Origin: an uncultured bacterium
GTDB taxonomy: Bacteria > Cyanobacteriota > Vampirovibrionia > Gastranaerophilales > Gastranaerophilaceae
Reading direction: 5' to 3'
Assembly (NCBI GenBank): GCA_902775025.1
Contig: CACYKP010000020.1
Coordinates: 62,001 to 126,000 of the forward strand
Length of the DNA: 64,000 nt
Part shown: in pieces, positions 24,082-33,089 of the stretch
Layout of the letters: every line of letters begins with the position of its first letter
Position numbering within the stretch: the stretch's first letter is position 1
The notes under the pieces: model-generated
Told to the model about the DNA's origin: nothing
The model's database searches: none
What the model saw: only the letters and a program-made list of their open reading frames with translations
Made by a program: the position numbers and the translations under genes

Positions 24082-26787
24082 TTATTTACTAAAAAACTGT
24101 TTCAAATATTGTCCTGTGTATGATTTAGGGTTTTTTGCAACTTCTCTCGGCGTTCCGCAGGCAACAACTTCACCGCCTGCATCACCGCCTTCCGGTCCTA
24201 AATCAATAACATAATCTGCAACTTTTATTAAGTCCAAATTGTGTTCAATAATAAGTATCGTGTTCCCGTTATCCGCCAACTGTTGAATAATCTTTATCAG
24301 TTTATCCAAATCGTACCAATGCAAACCTGTAGTCGGCTCATCAAGAAGATAAAGAGTTTTTCCCGTTGCACGTTTATTAAGTTCAGATGCAAGTTTAATT
24401 CTCTGAGCTTCACCACCTGACAAGGTTGTTGCACTCTGACCTAATTTTATATAATCTAATCCCACATCATTAAGCGTTTTTAGTTTATTCGCAATCTGCG
24501 GTATGTTTTCAAAAAACTCATAAGCCTCTTTTACGCTCATATCCAAAACATCAGAGATAGTTTTACCTTTGTATTTAACTTCTAAAGTTTCGTTGTTATA
24601 CCTTTTTCCCTTACAAACATCGCATTTTACATAAACATCCGATAAGAAGTTCATCTCAATTTTTAGAACACCATCCCCTTGGCAAGCCTCACATCTTCCG
24701 CCTTTCACACCAATCGGCGATTGGTCAATATCAATAATCTTATCCAGATTTTCAAACCCTAAAATTTCATCCACCCCTTGAGGTTTAGGTTTGTTTTTTC
24801 TCAGTTTATGAACAGCGTATTCATAGATTAAATCCTGCATCAAAGTTGATTTACCGGAGCCTGAAACACCTGTGAGTACAACAATTTTACCTAACGGAAT
24901 ATCCAAATCTATATTTTTAAGATTATTCCTAAAGGCATTTCTAATTTGCAAAAAGTTACCATTTCCTTCTCTTGTCTTTTTAGGAACAGGAATAGACCAC
25001 TCACCGCTCAAATACTTACCTGTAATAGATTCTTCATTAGAAATAATGTCATCTACACCACCCTGTGCAATAACGTTTCCTCCGTTAACACCGGCCTTTG
25101 GCCCGATATCAACAATATAATCAGCATTCCTTATTGTATCTTCATCGTGTTCGACAACAATCAGGGAATTCCCCATATTACGAAGCTTCATCAAGGTTTT
25201 GATAAGTCTGTCATTATCTCTTTGGTGCAAACCTATAGAAGGTTCATCAAGTACATAAAGTACACCTGAAAGTCCGCTTCCGATTTGAGTCGCAAGACGT
25301 ATTCTTTGCGCTTCCCCACCTGATAGAGTTCCTGATGCTCTTGCAAGGTTAAGATAATTCAAACCTACATCACATAAGAACTTCAATCTTGCTCTTAATT
25401 CGTCTAAAATTTGTTTACCGATTTTTATTTGAAAATCAGAAAGGCATAAATATAAATCAGTAACAAACTCTAAAGCCTTATCAATCGGCATCATACAAAA
25501 TTCATGGATATTAACACCGTTTATTCTGACTGCAAGCGGAAACGGTTTTAGTCTTGCACCACCACACGCTTCACAAGGAGTTAAAATCATGTATTTTTCA
25601 ATCTCCGTTTTCCAATATTCGCTTTCAATGTTGTAGTGTTTCATCAAAAACGGAATTACACCGATAAATTTTTGCAATGTATTTCTGTATCTATGAGAGC
25701 CGAATTCTCTTATTCTCATAGGAATACGCTCGTCTGAACCGTACAAAATTATATCCTGATGTTCTTGAGGCATATCCTTAAAAGGTAAGTCATAATCCAT
25801 TCTGTAAGCAAGTCTTACAGCTGTTAAAACATCATCATAATAAGATGTTGCAGATTTACTCCAAGGGTAAATAGCCCCTTCATTAATTGATTTTGTCCTA
25901 TCAGGAACAACCAAATCAGGATCAATTTTAAAATCAAACCCTAAGCCGTCGCACTTAGGACATGCGCCATAAGGTGCATTAAATGAGAAAATTCTCGGAG
26001 TTAATTCTTCAAAGCTTAAGTTACAATCAGGACAGGCAAGTTTTTCACTATAAACTATTTCCTCTTGTCCGACTATATCAATATTTGTAACTCCGTCAGC
26101 TTTTTTTAAGGCAATTTGAACGGAATCTGCTATTCTTGAGCGAGCTTCCGGTTTAACAACAACCCTGTCAATTACAACAGATATCGTGTGAGCTTTTGTC
26201 TTTGCAAGCTTAATCTCATCTTCATCAAGATTATAAATCTCACCATCGACTTTTACTCTAACAAAACCCTCTTGTCTTAATTCTTCAAACAGAGATTGAA
26301 ATTCACCCTTCTTGCCTTTTGCTATCGGTGCAAGAATTTGTATCTTTGTACCTGTTTCGAGTTTTAAAATACTATCAACAATTTCATCAATAGTCTGTGG
26401 TTTTATAGGTTTTCCGCAATGAGGACAATAAGGAGTTCCTATCCTTGCGTACAAAAGTCTTAAATAATCGTATATCTCAGTAACTGTACCGACTGTTGAT
26501 CTTGGGTTGTTACTTGTTGATTTTTGGTCAATTGAAATTGCAGGAGTCAGCCCGTCAATATAATCAACATCAGGCTTATCCATCTGTCCCAAGAATTGCC
26601 TTGCATAAGTAGAAAGACTTTCAATATACCTTCTTTGTCCTTCTGCAAATATTGTATCAAACGCCAAAGAACTTTTTCCTGAACCTGAAACACCTGTAAA
26701 AACAACAAGTTCATTTTTAGGAATCTCTAATGATACATTATTGAGGTTATGCTCCCTTGCTCCCTTTATTGTAATCTTTTCTGTCAT
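24082..26787 (-). CDS. uvrA: Excinuclease ABC subunit UvrA
   Basis: Damage-recognition ATPase of nucleotide excision repair. Two ABC modules: Walker A GVSGSGKSSLAFDT (about 33) and GVSGSGKSTLMQDL (about 640); ABC signatures LSGGEAQRIRLA and LSGGEAQRIKLA; Walker B YVLDEPSIGLHQ and YLLDEPTTGLHW. Zinc modules CPHCGK, CPDC...CPKCDG and CEACQGDG...CDVCKGKR are intact, as is ARQFLGQMDKPDVD. Length 901 is a little below the usual ~940, without an obvious missing block. Convergent with gmk. Plus-strand frames within it are shadows. Confidence 0.97.
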   Translation of the reverse strand: MTEKITIKGAREHNLNNVSLEIPKNELVVFTGVSGSGKSSLAFDTIFAEGQRRYIESLSTYARQFLGQMDKPDVDYIDGLTPAISIDQKSTSNNPRSTVGTVTEIYDYLRLLYARIGTPYCPHCGKPIKPQTIDEIVDSILKLETGTKIQILAPIAKGKKGEFQSLFEELRQEGFVRVKVDGEIYNLDEDEIKLAKTKAHTISVVIDRVVVKPEARSRIADSVQIALKKADGVTNIDIVGQEEIVYSEKLACPDCNLSFEELTPRIFSFNAPYGACPKCDGLGFDFKIDPDLVVPDRTKSINEGAIYPWSKSATSYYDDVLTAVRLAYRMDYDLPFKDMPQEHQDIILYGSDERIPMRIREFGSHRYRNTLQKFIGVIPFLMKHYNIESEYWKTEIEKYMILTPCEACGGARLKPFPLAVRINGVNIHEFCMMPIDKALEFVTDLYLCLSDFQIKIGKQILDELRARLKFLCDVGLNYLNLARASGTLSGGEAQRIRLATQIGSGLSGVLYVLDEPSIGLHQRDNDRLIKTLMKLRNMGNSLIVVEHDEDTIRNADYIVDIGPKAGVNGGNVIAQGGVDDIISNEESITGKYLSGEWSIPVPKKTREGNGNFLQIRNAFRNNLKNIDLDIPLGKIVVLTGVSGSGKSTLMQDLIYEYAVHKLRKNKPKPQGVDEILGFENLDKIIDIDQSPIGVKGGRCEACQGDGVLKIEMNFLSDVYVKCDVCKGKRYNNETLEVKYKGKTISDVLDMSVKEAYEFFENIPQIANKLKTLNDVGLDYIKLGQSATTLSGGEAQRIKLASELNKRATGKTLYLLDEPTTGLHWYDLDKLIKIIQQLADNGNTILIIEHNLDLIKVADYVIDLGPEGGDAGGEVVACGTPREVAKNPKSYTGQYLKQFFSK

Positions 26788-26949
26788 AACTGTATTATAT
26801 TACAACTAAAAATATTTTTCCTGTATTGGTAAATAACTCTATAAATATTATAAAAATAGATTTTTCGAATTGAATAATGTTAGAAAAATGTTATAATAAG
26901 TATATAAAAACGGAAATATATAATAGTTATATGAAAGGATTCTACTACC

Positions 26950-27531
26950 ATGGATATGATGCCAAACGGGATATCAAACCAATCAAATATGCTTAATCTA
27001 GCATCGAGCAGATTTATCACAAATAATAAAATGAATTCTAATAATTCGGCATATTATGCTAAAAAAGGTGAGCCTATGTATATGAAGGAAATGGATGCCG
27101 ATGAAGACGGTGTTGTTTCTTTTGATGAATTTAAAGAATACTGCCAATCAAACGGTATTTCGACAAAAGAAATGGTTAGAATGGCAGAAATGGCTTCTGC
27201 CTACAGAGTCATGAAAGCTGAACAAAAAGCTGAAAAAGCTGTTCAAAAAGAAGGAAACAAGAATACTCCTGATATAGAAGAAGTTAACGACGGCGGGATT
27301 TATGCAAAACGAGGAGACAGTAAATATGATGAAGTCATGGACACAAATAATGATGATAAAGTAACATATAAGGAGTATATGGAATATTGTCAGGAACATG
27401 CAAAATCAGATGAAACCAAATCAAACTCAACTGACAAAGATTTTGAGACAAAGAGTGCGGAGAAAGCTATAGAAACATATACAGAAGGTGAAGGTGATGC
27501 ACCTGAAAATTTTGTTGATGAAGTAGGTTAA
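26950..27531 (+). CDS. EF-hand calcium-binding protein with duplicated unit
   Basis: Two EF-hand loops of exactly 12 residues: DADEDGVVSFDE (49-60) and DTNNDDKVTYKE (131-142). Each is preceded by a matching block (YYAKKGEPMYMKEM and IYAKRGDSKYDEVM) and followed by a Tyr-Cys helix, so an ~82-residue unit is duplicated, linked by a Lys/Glu/Ala helix. There is no Sec signal; the N-terminus is Asn/Ser-rich (MDMMPNGISNQSN). The C-terminal tail is acidic and disordered. AAAGGA lies upstream of the ATG and an intrinsic terminator follows. Calcium binding is strongly suggested; its cellular role is unknown. Confidence 0.85.
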   Translation: MDMMPNGISNQSNMLNLASSRFITNNKMNSNNSAYYAKKGEPMYMKEMDADEDGVVSFDEFKEYCQSNGISTKEMVRMAEMASAYRVMKAEQKAEKAVQKEGNKNTPDIEEVNDGGIYAKRGDSKYDEVMDTNNDDKVTYKEYMEYCQEHAKSDETKSNSTDKDFETKSAEKAIETYTEGEGDAPENFVDEVG

Positions 27532-27550
27532 TAAATACTTAAATAACTTG

Positions 27551-27588
27551 AAAACAGACGATTGATTTTTCTCAATTGTCTGTTTTTT
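27551..27588 (+). terminator. Intrinsic terminator
   Basis: AAAACAGACGATTGA pairs with TCAATTGTCTGTTTT (one mismatch), then T-run. Ends the EF-hand gene. Confidence 0.88.
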
Positions 27589-27700
27589 ATTTAGAAACAA
27601 AATTTGTAAATCTTTGTAAAGTTAACTAGCAAAAAAAATTTTTACACGGTTATAAATGATTATAAAAAGATATACATAAGGCAAAGGGAATTTTAAGAAT

Positions 27701-29251
27701 ATGCAAATACAAAAGGTAAACATAGGGGTTACAAGCAACAATAATACTTCTTTTGGTTATAATCCCGAAGTTAATGCAGCTCTAATACATAAGCTTGAAC
27801 AACAAAAACAACATAAAGGTTTTTACAGATATATAAAAAATTTAGTTTTAACAACAAATGAAGCTGAAAGAGATTTGAGGCTTGCAGAAAAGAAAAAAAC
27901 TAAAAAAGGAACAGAGTTAACTTTGTTAGCAGCAGCTTTTATTCCGCTCAAAGTTCAAATAACAGACTTAATTAACAGATTTTTCCCGAACTTTGATTAT
28001 AGAAAAAAAGAATTGGAATCATATCAGGAAGAGATTCAAAACAGAAATCTTGAGGAAGAACAACCTGCACATTGGATGAATACACTTGCTGAGATTCTTC
28101 GTGAACAAGACGTTCAAGATAGAGCAGAAGTCGCAACTTACGTTCTGCAAAATTTCATGAAAGAACAATTCCCGGATCTTAATTTTGACTTCTCCGGTTT
28201 AACAGGAATTTACAAACAAAAATATATGGAAGAAGATGGGGAATATGAAAACTATGATAATGAACCGGAAGATGCAGATTCAATCCCTAAAGATGTAAAT
28301 GTTAATGTAAATATGAATATTAATGGCAGTAAAGCTAATAATAAAGACTTGGCGGAAAGAATAGAACTTGGGAAAAGTAAAGTATTCCACTATGAACCAA
28401 AAGATGAAAACGAACTTAAAGGTTTTGCGTCATTAGGCGGTATGAAAGAGCTCAAAAAACAGTTAACAGAAGATATTATAATTCCTCTAAAAGATCCGGC
28501 TAAGGCTAAATATAATGAAAAACACTATGGTATAAAAATGCCAAACGGAATACTTTTCTACGGTCCTCCCGGTTGCGGTAAAACAACTATTGTTGAAAGA
28601 CTTTCTGTTGAAACAGGGCTGCCGTTATTAGAATTAACTACAGACTCATTTGGTTCTGAATATATGAACGGAAGCGAAATCAATTTAGGTGCAGTTTTTG
28701 ACTATGCGGCATCTATTGCATCTGAAGAAAAACCTGTAATATTATTTATTGATGATGTTGATGGGATTGTAGGAACGAGAAATGCATTTATGCATGATCA
28801 TAAAAAAAGTGAACTTAGTGTATTTCTTAAAAGAGTACAAGATGCACCAAAAAACAATATTATCGTTATGGCCGCAACAAACAATTATGACGGAATTGAT
28901 AAAGCATTCACATCAAGACTTAGACAACAAATATATACCGGACTCCCTGATAAAGATGCAAGAAAATCAATAATAAAGTTAAAACTTGAAGAAACTGATA
29001 ACGGACAAAACTTGGCTAAAGATGAAAAAGCTCTGGATAGAATAGCAGAGCTTACAGAAAGTTTCCCAATTAGAGCCTTGGAAGATTTTGCAACTGAAAC
29101 AAGAAAAATGGCATTTGTTAACGGTATTCGTGATATTACTCTGGAAGATTATGAAACAGTTATTGCAAAACCTGAAAGTCAAAACAAGAAGATTAAAGAA
29201 GAACAGTATAAAACAACAGCTACAAGAAAATCTATCGGTTTTGGCAAATAA
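27701..29251 (+). CDS. AAA-family ATPase with N-terminal Phe-Gly tag
   Basis: The N-terminus MQIQKVNIGVTSNNNTSFGY is a clear copy of the window's signature. Residues 25-240 are helical and charged with an Asn/Val-rich linker (VNVNVNMNIN). The AAA core follows: Walker A GPPGCGKT (288-295), Walker B ILFIDDVD (347-354) where the usual Asp-Glu is Asp-Asp, sensor-1 MAATNNYD, and SRLRQQIYTGLPD as arginine-finger region. It is closest in build to FtsH/Cdc48/katanin-type AAA proteins, but without a protease domain, so it probably acts as a remodelling ATPase. Monocistronic after the EF-hand terminator. Glu-to-Asp in Walker B may slow hydrolysis. Confidence 0.88.
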   Translation: MQIQKVNIGVTSNNNTSFGYNPEVNAALIHKLEQQKQHKGFYRYIKNLVLTTNEAERDLRLAEKKKTKKGTELTLLAAAFIPLKVQITDLINRFFPNFDYRKKELESYQEEIQNRNLEEEQPAHWMNTLAEILREQDVQDRAEVATYVLQNFMKEQFPDLNFDFSGLTGIYKQKYMEEDGEYENYDNEPEDADSIPKDVNVNVNMNINGSKANNKDLAERIELGKSKVFHYEPKDENELKGFASLGGMKELKKQLTEDIIIPLKDPAKAKYNEKHYGIKMPNGILFYGPPGCGKTTIVERLSVETGLPLLELTTDSFGSEYMNGSEINLGAVFDYAASIASEEKPVILFIDDVDGIVGTRNAFMHDHKKSELSVFLKRVQDAPKNNIIVMAATNNYDGIDKAFTSRLRQQIYTGLPDKDARKSIIKLKLEETDNGQNLAKDEKALDRIAELTESFPIRALEDFATETRKMAFVNGIRDITLEDYETVIAKPESQNKKIKEEQYKTTATRKSIGFGK

Positions 29252-29298
29252 AATTAGCAGGTTATGTCTTAAGCATTATATAGCACACCTATTTTTTA

Positions 29299-29628
29299 TT
29301 AAACAATACTGAATTTTCTGTTTAACAATTGGTGTTTGTCATTTAGAAAATCTAATTCTGATACAAAAAGTTTAAGTTTTTTGTCTAAATTCATACTTGT
29401 AAAAATTGCAAAAATATCTGAATTGATGTTAAACAAGCTTATGTCTTTATATTTTTTTATTTCTTCAATAAAATCAAAAGTACAATCTTGAACGAATGAC
29501 ATATCAAGCGCTGCTCTTAAACCTTGTGCGTTAAGCAATTCTTCATTAAGTCTTTGAGTTTCTCTCTCCGTGAGTTTCTGACTTAGTGGGGTAATTATAT
29601 AACAGTTATCCTTAACATTGATTTCCAT
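29299..29628 (-). CDS. STAS-domain-like protein
   Basis: 109 residues with the strand-helix pattern of STAS/anti-sigma-antagonist proteins: YIITPLSQKLTE, then LRAALDMSFVQDCTFDFIEEI, where a hydrophobic strand ending in Asp precedes the site of the usual phospho-Ser, then ISLFNINSDIFAIFTSMNLDKKLKLF. The usual Asp-Ser-Ser/Thr-Gly is replaced by Asp-Cys-Thr-Phe, so phospho-switching may be lost or altered. No anti-sigma kinase is nearby. Convergent with the AAA gene by 47 bases. Moderate confidence in the fold, low in function. Confidence 0.5.
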   Translation of the reverse strand: MEINVKDNCYIITPLSQKLTERETQRLNEELLNAQGLRAALDMSFVQDCTFDFIEEIKKYKDISLFNINSDIFAIFTSMNLDKKLKLFVSELDFLNDKHQLLNRKFSIV

Positions 29629-29715
29629 ACTTTTATTCTATAAAACTTTTATCCACAAATTAATTATCCAATGTTATAAAAAAACTCTAACTAAAGTAGG
29701 AGAAGGTTTCAGATA

Positions 29716-29737
29716 CATCAAAATATATATTTTGATG
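29716..29737. promoter_or_regulatory. 22-bp perfect palindrome upstream of alaS
   Basis: CATCAAAATAT and its exact complement, centred between the divergent STAS gene and alaS. No T-run follows, so it is a possible operator rather than a terminator. Confidence 0.4.
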
Positions 29738-29812
29738 CCATTGTTAATAATTTAACTTTCTTTGATATATAATATTAATTATTAACAAACACTAGTGAAA
29801 AGGATTTTTATT

Positions 29813-32404
29813 ATGCTAAAAGGAAATGAGATTAGAAAATTATATTTGGATTATTTCGAGAAAAAACGTCAACATACTGTTGTAGAAAGTTCAAGTTTAG
29901 TGCCGGATAATCCGACTGTTTTGCTTACAACAGCAGGCATGTTACAGTTTTTGCCGATATTTTTGAATATTCAGCCTTGTCCTTATACACCGGCTAGAGC
30001 CACTTCTTGTCAAAAATGTGCCAGAGCCGGCGGAAAGGATTCTGATATTGAAAACGTAGGAAGAACTCCAAGACACCATACATTCTTTGAAATGTTAGGC
30101 AATTTTTCTTTTGGCGATTACTACAAAAAAGAAGTTATTCCTTGGGCATGGGAATTTGTTACGGAAGTATTAAAGCTTGATAAAGACCGACTTTGGATAA
30201 CAATATATGAAACAGATGACGAAGCTTTCGATATTTGGAGAAGTATCGGAGTTCCTGCTGAACGTATAAAAAGAAAAGGTAAAAAAGATAATTTCTGGGG
30301 ACCTCCGGGGGCATCAGGTTCTTGCGGACCTTGTAGTGAAATCCATTACGATTTAGGTGAAGAATATTCTTGCGGTCATCCAAATTGCGGTATTGATACT
30401 TGTGAATGCGACAGATGGGTTGAAATTTGGAATTTGGTATTTACTGAGTTATTCCAAGATGAAGAAGGTAACCAATCACCTTTAGAAAAGAAAAATGTTG
30501 ATACAGGTATGGGATTAGAACGTATAACAATGGTTTGTCAAGGTGTTGCGTCTACTTTTGAGACAGACCTTCTAAGACCTATTTTGGACAAAGTTTCTGA
30601 GATGAGCGGTGTTCCATATAAAAAATCAGAAAAAACGGATGTATCGCTAAGAATTATTACAGACCACGCAAGATGCGTAACTTTCTTAATCTCTGATGGC
30701 GTAATCCCAGGGAATGAAGGCAGAAGTTATGTTCTAAGAATGATACTTAGACGTGCGCTAAGACACGGTAAGATTTTAGGAATGGAATTACCTTTCTTGT
30801 ATAAGCTTGTTGAGGTTGTTGTTGAAAACTACGGCGAGGCTTATCCTGATTTAGTCAAGAACAAAGAAAAAATCAAAGATACAATTCGCAAGGAAGAAGA
30901 AAGATTTAATAAAACATTGGATAGAGGGTACAAACTTCTTGAAGAATTTATTAACGAAAAGAAAGATATTGACGGCGAAAGTGCATTTAAGCTATATGAT
31001 ACTTATGGTTTCCCGTTAGAATTAACTAAAGAAATTGCAGAAGAAAACGGGGTAAATGTAGATGTAGCAGGATATCAAGTAGCAATGCAAGAACAAAAAG
31101 ACCGTGCAAAAGCAGCGACTGCAAAAATATCAGTAACAGGTGATATGAAATATGCAGAGCTTGAAAGACAAGTCGGCTCAACAGAGTTTGTAGGATACAC
31201 AGAAAATACTTCAACTTCTAAAATCCTAGGATTTATTGAAGGTGAAGGATATGTTGATGTAGTATTAGACAAAACTCCATTCTATGCTGAATGCGGTGGT
31301 CAAGTCGGTGATAGCGGTATTATTGAAAATAATGAGCTTAAGCTTGAAGTTCTTACAACATTCAAGGTAAATGATTTGTATGTTCATCGTTGTAAAGTTC
31401 TTAACGGTGATGTTGAGATTGGTGTTGAAGTGAAGGCAAATATTGATTTACCCCGACGTGAAGAAATCAGAATTCATCATACATCTGCTCACCTCCTTCA
31501 ATCAGCTTTAATCCACGTTGTAGGCGATGAAGTTAAGCAGGCAGGTTCTTATGTTGATGACGAAAGAATGAGATTTGACTTTACTTTCTCTAGAGCTATG
31601 AAACCTGATGAAATTACTAAAACCGAAAACCTAATGAACAAATGGATAGGCGAAGGTTATAAAGTCGAAACAAAAGTTATGGGTATTGAGGAAGCTAAAC
31701 TAACAGGTGCAACAGCACTATTTGGGGAAAAATATGGAGATACAGTAAGAGTTGTTTCTATAGTTAAAGGTGATGATTGCATATCTAAAGAGTTTTGTGC
31801 AGGTACTCACGCAAGAGAGCTTAAAGATCTAAGACTTGCTAAAATTGTTTCAGAAGGCGCAATAGCGCGTATAGAAGTCTTTGTCGGAAATGCCGCAATC
31901 AAATATTTGAATGCAAAATCAACTGAAATTGATAAACTTGCATCAAAATTTAAACTTCACTTTGATGAAGTTAATGAAAGAGTTGATAAGATTCAAGAAG
32001 AAAACAAAGAACTTCAAAAAGAACTTGCGTCTGTAAAAGCGGAAATGGCACGTTCTAAGTTCTCATCATTTATATCTAAGGCACAAGATATAACAGGCGG
32101 TAAACTATTTATATCAAAGGTGGACGACAGTTTAGATGGTGATGCTATGAAGTCAGGCATTGAAATGTTATCATCCAAACTCGGTGAAAGTGTTGTTATC
32201 CTCGCTAACTTAAGAATGGTAATAGCAAAAGTTTCGGATAGTTTTGTAACATCTGGAATTAACGCAGGAAAAATTGTTGGTGAAATTGCTCGTGCAACAG
32301 GAGCAAACGGCGGCGGTCGTCCAAACTTTGCTCAAGGCGGTGTAAAAGATTCATCAAAACTTGACGAAATATTAGGCAAAGTTGAAGAAGAATTAAAAAA
32401 ATAA
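29813..32404 (+). CDS. alaS: Alanyl-tRNA synthetase
   Basis: Charges tRNA-Ala and edits mischarged Ser/Gly. Class II core in residues 1-250 (TTAGMLQFLPIF, TSCQKCARAGGKDSDIENVG, RHHTFFEMLGNFSFGDYYK, GMGLERI), tRNA-binding region, editing domain with metal ligands HHTSAHLL and CAGTH, a coiled coil (ERVDKIQEENKELQKEL) and a DHHA1 C-terminal domain ending GANGGGRPNFAQGG. Start ATG 29813 follows AAAAGGA; the GTG at 29795 is rejected. 863 residues is normal. A CxxxCxxCxC cluster around SCGHPNCGIDTCEC suggests a zinc-binding insertion. No T-box is visible upstream. Confidence 0.97.
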   Translation: MLKGNEIRKLYLDYFEKKRQHTVVESSSLVPDNPTVLLTTAGMLQFLPIFLNIQPCPYTPARATSCQKCARAGGKDSDIENVGRTPRHHTFFEMLGNFSFGDYYKKEVIPWAWEFVTEVLKLDKDRLWITIYETDDEAFDIWRSIGVPAERIKRKGKKDNFWGPPGASGSCGPCSEIHYDLGEEYSCGHPNCGIDTCECDRWVEIWNLVFTELFQDEEGNQSPLEKKNVDTGMGLERITMVCQGVASTFETDLLRPILDKVSEMSGVPYKKSEKTDVSLRIITDHARCVTFLISDGVIPGNEGRSYVLRMILRRALRHGKILGMELPFLYKLVEVVVENYGEAYPDLVKNKEKIKDTIRKEEERFNKTLDRGYKLLEEFINEKKDIDGESAFKLYDTYGFPLELTKEIAEENGVNVDVAGYQVAMQEQKDRAKAATAKISVTGDMKYAELERQVGSTEFVGYTENTSTSKILGFIEGEGYVDVVLDKTPFYAECGGQVGDSGIIENNELKLEVLTTFKVNDLYVHRCKVLNGDVEIGVEVKANIDLPRREEIRIHHTSAHLLQSALIHVVGDEVKQAGSYVDDERMRFDFTFSRAMKPDEITKTENLMNKWIGEGYKVETKVMGIEEAKLTGATALFGEKYGDTVRVVSIVKGDDCISKEFCAGTHARELKDLRLAKIVSEGAIARIEVFVGNAAIKYLNAKSTEIDKLASKFKLHFDEVNERVDKIQEENKELQKELASVKAEMARSKFSSFISKAQDITGGKLFISKVDDSLDGDAMKSGIEMLSSKLGESVVILANLRMVIAKVSDSFVTSGINAGKIVGEIARATGANGGGRPNFAQGGVKDSSKLDEILGKVEEELKK

Positions 32405-32430
32405 ACATGATGATATAAACTAATATAATT

Positions 32431-32446
32431 GATTGACATATCAATC
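32431..32446. promoter_or_regulatory. Candidate MarR operator
   Basis: Perfect inverted repeat GATTGA-CATA-TCAATC, 42 bases before the marR-type gene, containing a TTGACA hexamer. MarR proteins usually bind such dyads in their own promoter. Confidence 0.5.
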
Positions 32447-32487
32447 TATTTGCTTTAAGCTATATTGCAAAATAAACAGGGAATATT

Positions 32488-32949
32488 ATGATTAAGATTA
32501 ACAAAGAACATTACGTTGATACTGTTATTTATTCTATTGACAAGATAATAAAAGGGCTAAAGAATGAATTAAAAAACAAGCTTGAAACTTTAGATATAGG
32601 AATAACAGGAGAGCAATTTATTGTTCTTGATACAATTTGCAGAACAAAAAATATTTACCAGCAACAATTATCTGAAATTATTATGAAGGATAAATCTAAT
32701 ACTAATCGTATTCTTAAAATTCTTGAACAAAAGGGTTTGATAACAAAAGAGTATGGGAACGTTAATAACAGATTAGTTTATTTTCTTAATCCGACAGAAG
32801 ACGGCAGAAAAATAGTAGAAGATAATATGCCTAAGATTAAACAATTTATTACTGATATTTTTAAAAATATTGACGATAGTGAAATAGAGATATTGCATAA
32901 ATTAAGCCACAAGTTTCAAGCTGATTTATCGGATATATCGCATCAATAA
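32488..32949 (+). CDS. MarR-family transcriptional regulator
   Basis: 153 residues with a winged helix-turn-helix: QQQLSEIIMKDKSNTNRILKILEQKGLITKEYGNVNNRLVYFLNPTEDGRK (about 72-122) is the MarR core with the wing Asn-Arg turn, flanked by N- and C-terminal dimerisation helices. It follows alaS by 83 bases and lies 140 bases ahead of a TolC-type gene in the same direction, so it probably controls that efflux component and itself, by the usual MarR arrangement. A palindrome at 32431 is the best operator candidate. The ligand is unknown. Confidence 0.88.
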   Translation: MIKINKEHYVDTVIYSIDKIIKGLKNELKNKLETLDIGITGEQFIVLDTICRTKNIYQQQLSEIIMKDKSNTNRILKILEQKGLITKEYGNVNNRLVYFLNPTEDGRKIVEDNMPKIKQFITDIFKNIDDSEIEILHKLSHKFQADLSDISHQ

Positions 32950-33089
32950 TTACAAATAAATATTAAGTTTTTTTACAAATTTTAATTGGCATGCTTATAT
33001 AAATGACAATAAAATTTGTTTTTGATAGAATGGTTGTAAATTACAACTAAGTTTTTTTGAGAGTGACTATCAAATTGGGAGTATATTAT

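Noticed and set aside
24872..25269. Two plus-strand frames of 82 and 107 codons
   Set aside because: Antisense to well-conserved uvrA coding sequence; shadows of that gene.
29640..29812. T-box leader for alaS
   Set aside because: No T-box consensus or specifier stem can be seen; only a 22-bp palindrome and no terminator.
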